Part shown: positions 62,362 to 64,000 of the stretch, piece after piece | Position numbering within the stretch: position 1 is the first letter of the stretch | Layout of the letters: the number at the start of each line of letters is the position of its first letter | Assembly: GCF_013185915.1 (NCBI RefSeq) | Contig: NZ_JAAZUH010000002.1 | Coordinates: 496,001 to 560,000 of the forward strand | Length of the DNA stretch: 64,000 nucleotides | Direction: 5' to 3' | DNA from: Stenotrophomonas bentonitica | Lineage (GTDB): Bacteria > Pseudomonadota > Gammaproteobacteria > Xanthomonadales > Xanthomonadaceae | Translations under genes and position numbers: made by a program | Notes under the pieces: model-generated | Seen by the model: only the letters and a program-made list of their open reading frames with translations | Told to the model about the DNA's origin: nothing | Databases searched by the model: none

Positions 62362-64000
62362 TTACTCCACCGCCAACCCATCCACCTTCTGCCACCCGCG
62401 CGGCAGCAGATGCCCGCGCGTGGCGCGGCTGCCGATGTAGGTTTCCAGATCCTTGTACGACAGGTTCATGGTGCGCTGGCCGCTGCGGACCAGCAGCGTG
62501 TTGCCCGGGCCCACCGCAACCACCGCCACCACACGCTCCGTTGCCAGCTTCGCCTTCGGAATGTCGATGATCTTGTTGCCCTTGCCCTTGTCCAGTTCCG
62601 GCAGCTCCGACGCCGGGATCGCCAGCAGGTTGCCCGAACTGGTTACCGCCACGATCCGATCCGCTTCCGGGTTCGCCACCACCGCCGGCGTCAGCACCTT
62701 CGAACCCGACGTCAGGTTCAACATTGCCTTGCCCGCCTTGTTGCGGCCCGTCAGGTTCTCGAAGCGCGTCACGAACCCGTAGCCATGCGTCGACGCCAGC
62801 ACGAAGCGCGTATCGTTCTCCCCGCTGGCCAACGTCATGAACGCACTGCCCGCCGCCGGCGAGAAGCGGCCGGTCAGCGGCTCGCCATTGCCGCGCGCCG
62901 AGGGCAGCGTGTGCACCAGCGTCGAATACGCACGGCCCTCGCTGTCCAGGAACGCAACCTGTTGCGTACTGCGCGAACGCACCGAACCCAACAACGCATC
63001 GCCCTCACGGTACGACAGCGTCGACGGGTCCATGTCGTGGCCCTTCGCCGCACGGATCCAGCCCTTCTCCGACAGCACCACCGTCATCGGCTCGCTCGGC
63101 ACCAGCTCCGACTCGTCGATCGCCTGCGCCGCCCCACGCTGCACCAGCGGCGAACGGCGTGCATCGCCGAACTTCTTCGCATCCGCCGTCAGCTCGTCGC
63201 GGATCAGCTTGCGCAGCTTCGCCTTGCTGTCCAGGATCGACTGGATCTTCTCGCGCTCCTTGGCCAGCTCGTCCTGCTCGCCCCGGATCTTCATCTCTTC
63301 CAGGCGCGCCAGCTGCTTCAGCTTGGTCTCCAGGATGTAATCAGCCTGGTCATCGCTCAGCCCGAAGCGCGCAATCAACGCCGCCTTCGGCTCGTCCTCC
63401 GTACGGATGATGTGGATCACCTCATCCAGGTTGAGGAACGCCACCAGCAGGCCTTCCAACAGGTGCAGGCGACGGTCCACCTTCTCCAGGCGATGGGTGA
63501 GGCGGCGGGTCACCGTGGTCCCACGGAACTGCAGCCACTCGCTCAGCAGCATCTTCAGGTTCTTCACCTGCGGACGCCCGTCCAGCCCGATCACATTGAG
63601 ATTCACCCGGTAGCTGCGCTCCAGGTCCGTCGTCGCGAACAGATGGCCCATCAGCTGTTCCGCGTCCACCCGGTTCGAACGCGGCACCAGCACCACCCGC
63701 ACCGGATTCGCATGGTCCGACTCGTCGCGGATGTCTTCCAGCCACGGCAGCTTCTTCGCGCGCATCTGCGCCGCGATCTGCTCGATCACCTTCGACGGCG
63801 ACACCTGGAACGGAAGCGCATTGATGACGATGTTCGTGCCTTCCTTCAGGAAGGTCGAACGCGCACGCACACTGCCGTAGCCCGTGTCGTACATCGTCCG
63901 CAGGTCCGCCGCCGGCGTGATGATCTCCGCCGCGCTCGGGTAGTCCGGGCCCTTCACGTGCTCCAGCAGCGCGTCCAGGCTCGCGTCCGGATCGTCCAGC
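62362..64000 (-). CDS. parC: DNA topoisomerase IV subunit A (partial, cut by window end)
   Basis: The C-terminal 546 residues of ParC; the frame is open through the window's right edge, so the catalytic N-terminus (Tyr site and QRDR) is not visible. Seen are the tower domain ([11 protein letters not shown]), the coiled coil ending in [22 protein letters not shown], and the C-terminal beta-pinwheel with GAGKGKKI-type and [15 protein letters not shown] segments. The pinwheel lacks a GyrA box of the QRRGGKG form, which favours ParC over GyrA. A GTG at 63957 is internal, not the start. Decatenates daughter chromosomes with ParE. Confidence 0.92.
   Translation of the reverse strand, partial: LDDPDASLDALLEHVKGPDYPSAAEIITPAADLRTMYDTGYGSVRARSTFLKEGTNIVINALPFQVSPSKVIEQIAAQMRAKKLPWLEDIRDESDHANPVRVVLVPRSNRVDAEQLMGHLFATTDLERSYRVNLNVIGLDGRPQVKNLKMLLSEWLQFRGTTVTRRLTHRLEKVDRRLHLLEGLLVAFLNLDEVIHIIRTEDEPKAALIARFGLSDDQADYILETKLKQLARLEEMKIRGEQDELAKEREKIQSILDSKAKLRKLIRDELTADAKKFGDARRSPLVQRGAAQAIDESELVPSEPMTVVLSEKGWIRAAKGHDMDPSTLSYREGDALLGSVRSRSTQQVAFLDSEGRAYSTLVHTLPSARGNGEPLTGRFSPAAGSAFMTLASGENDTRFVLASTHGYGFVTRFENLTGRNKAGKAMLNLTSGSKVLTPAVVANPEADRIVAVTSSGNLLAIPASELPELDKGKGNKIIDIPKAKLATERVVAVVAVGPGNTLLVRSGQRTMNLSYKDLETYIGSRATRGHLLPRGWQKVDGLAVE

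Noticed and set aside
1..64000. tRNA, rRNA, prophage or integrase genes
   Set aside because: I found no cloverleaf, rRNA core sequence, integrase, capsid or transposase in any frame.

Overview
This window reads as a chromosomal segment of a high-GC gammaproteobacterium of the Xanthomonadaceae, most likely Stenotrophomonas. Three things point there. The housekeeping block is the family's gene order: pyrH-frr-uppS-cdsA-dxr-rseP-bamA-lpxD-fabZ-lpxA-lpxB-rnhB-dnaE-accA and map-glnD-dapD-(ArsC-like)-dapE-asnB. Short GTAG-headed palindromes of the SMAG type described in S. maltophilia are scattered between genes. Most gene pairs overlap in ATGA or TTGA. I see no rRNA, tRNA, CRISPR array, prophage or transposase.

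Layout. 1-5811: a drug/metabolite transporter (cut by the window edge), a DUF72 and VOC protein pair, a periplasmic serine hydrolase and an ABC exporter. 5812-6423: a repeat region. 6424-11902: a DUF885 lipoprotein, a GFA/DUF4349 pair, a small acidic protein, and a LysR regulator divergent from an EamA transporter. 11903-12706: a large composite repeat. 12707-17844: a cyclophilin, a PadR/HAAS membrane sensor pair, an intracellular PHB depolymerase, a methyltransferase and a CopD/HemJ-like protein. 17999-35090: the minus-strand envelope, lipid A and replication block. 35215-39476: an HDOD-GGDEF protein, an AIM24 protein, tsf and rpsB. 39689-45466: a Csu-type (archaic) chaperone-usher pilus operon with an unusual extra chaperone. 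45702-56276: map, glnD, dapD, an unrecognised 555-aa protein, an ArsC-like protein, dapE and asnB. 56337-60714: a CPA2 antiporter, a penicillin acylase family protein and bacterioferritin. 61469-62032: a SymE-like toxin gene between repeats. 62362-64000: parC, cut by the right edge.

The most striking observation is upstream of asnB. A 32-codon open frame at 54341-54439 carries seven Asn codons within twelve codons (positions 10-21). It is followed by a perfect intrinsic terminator at 54467-54500. A 13-nt copy of the terminator's 3' arm at 54410-54422 lies inside the leader frame and can pair with the 5' arm as an antiterminator. This is the layout of a translation-coupled attenuator sensing asparaginyl-tRNA, directly in front of asparagine synthetase. 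The leader frame has no Shine-Dalgarno sequence, and a candidate promoter would place the transcript start at its ATG.

The second theme is a family of long inverted repeats (at least nine copies). Their arms differ between copies but stay complementary within each copy, they are flanked by SMAG hairpins, and two pairs are assembled head-to-head into similar composites of about 0.65-0.7 kb at 11907-12640 and 53580-54218. They fill almost every long intergenic gap and generate many false open frames.
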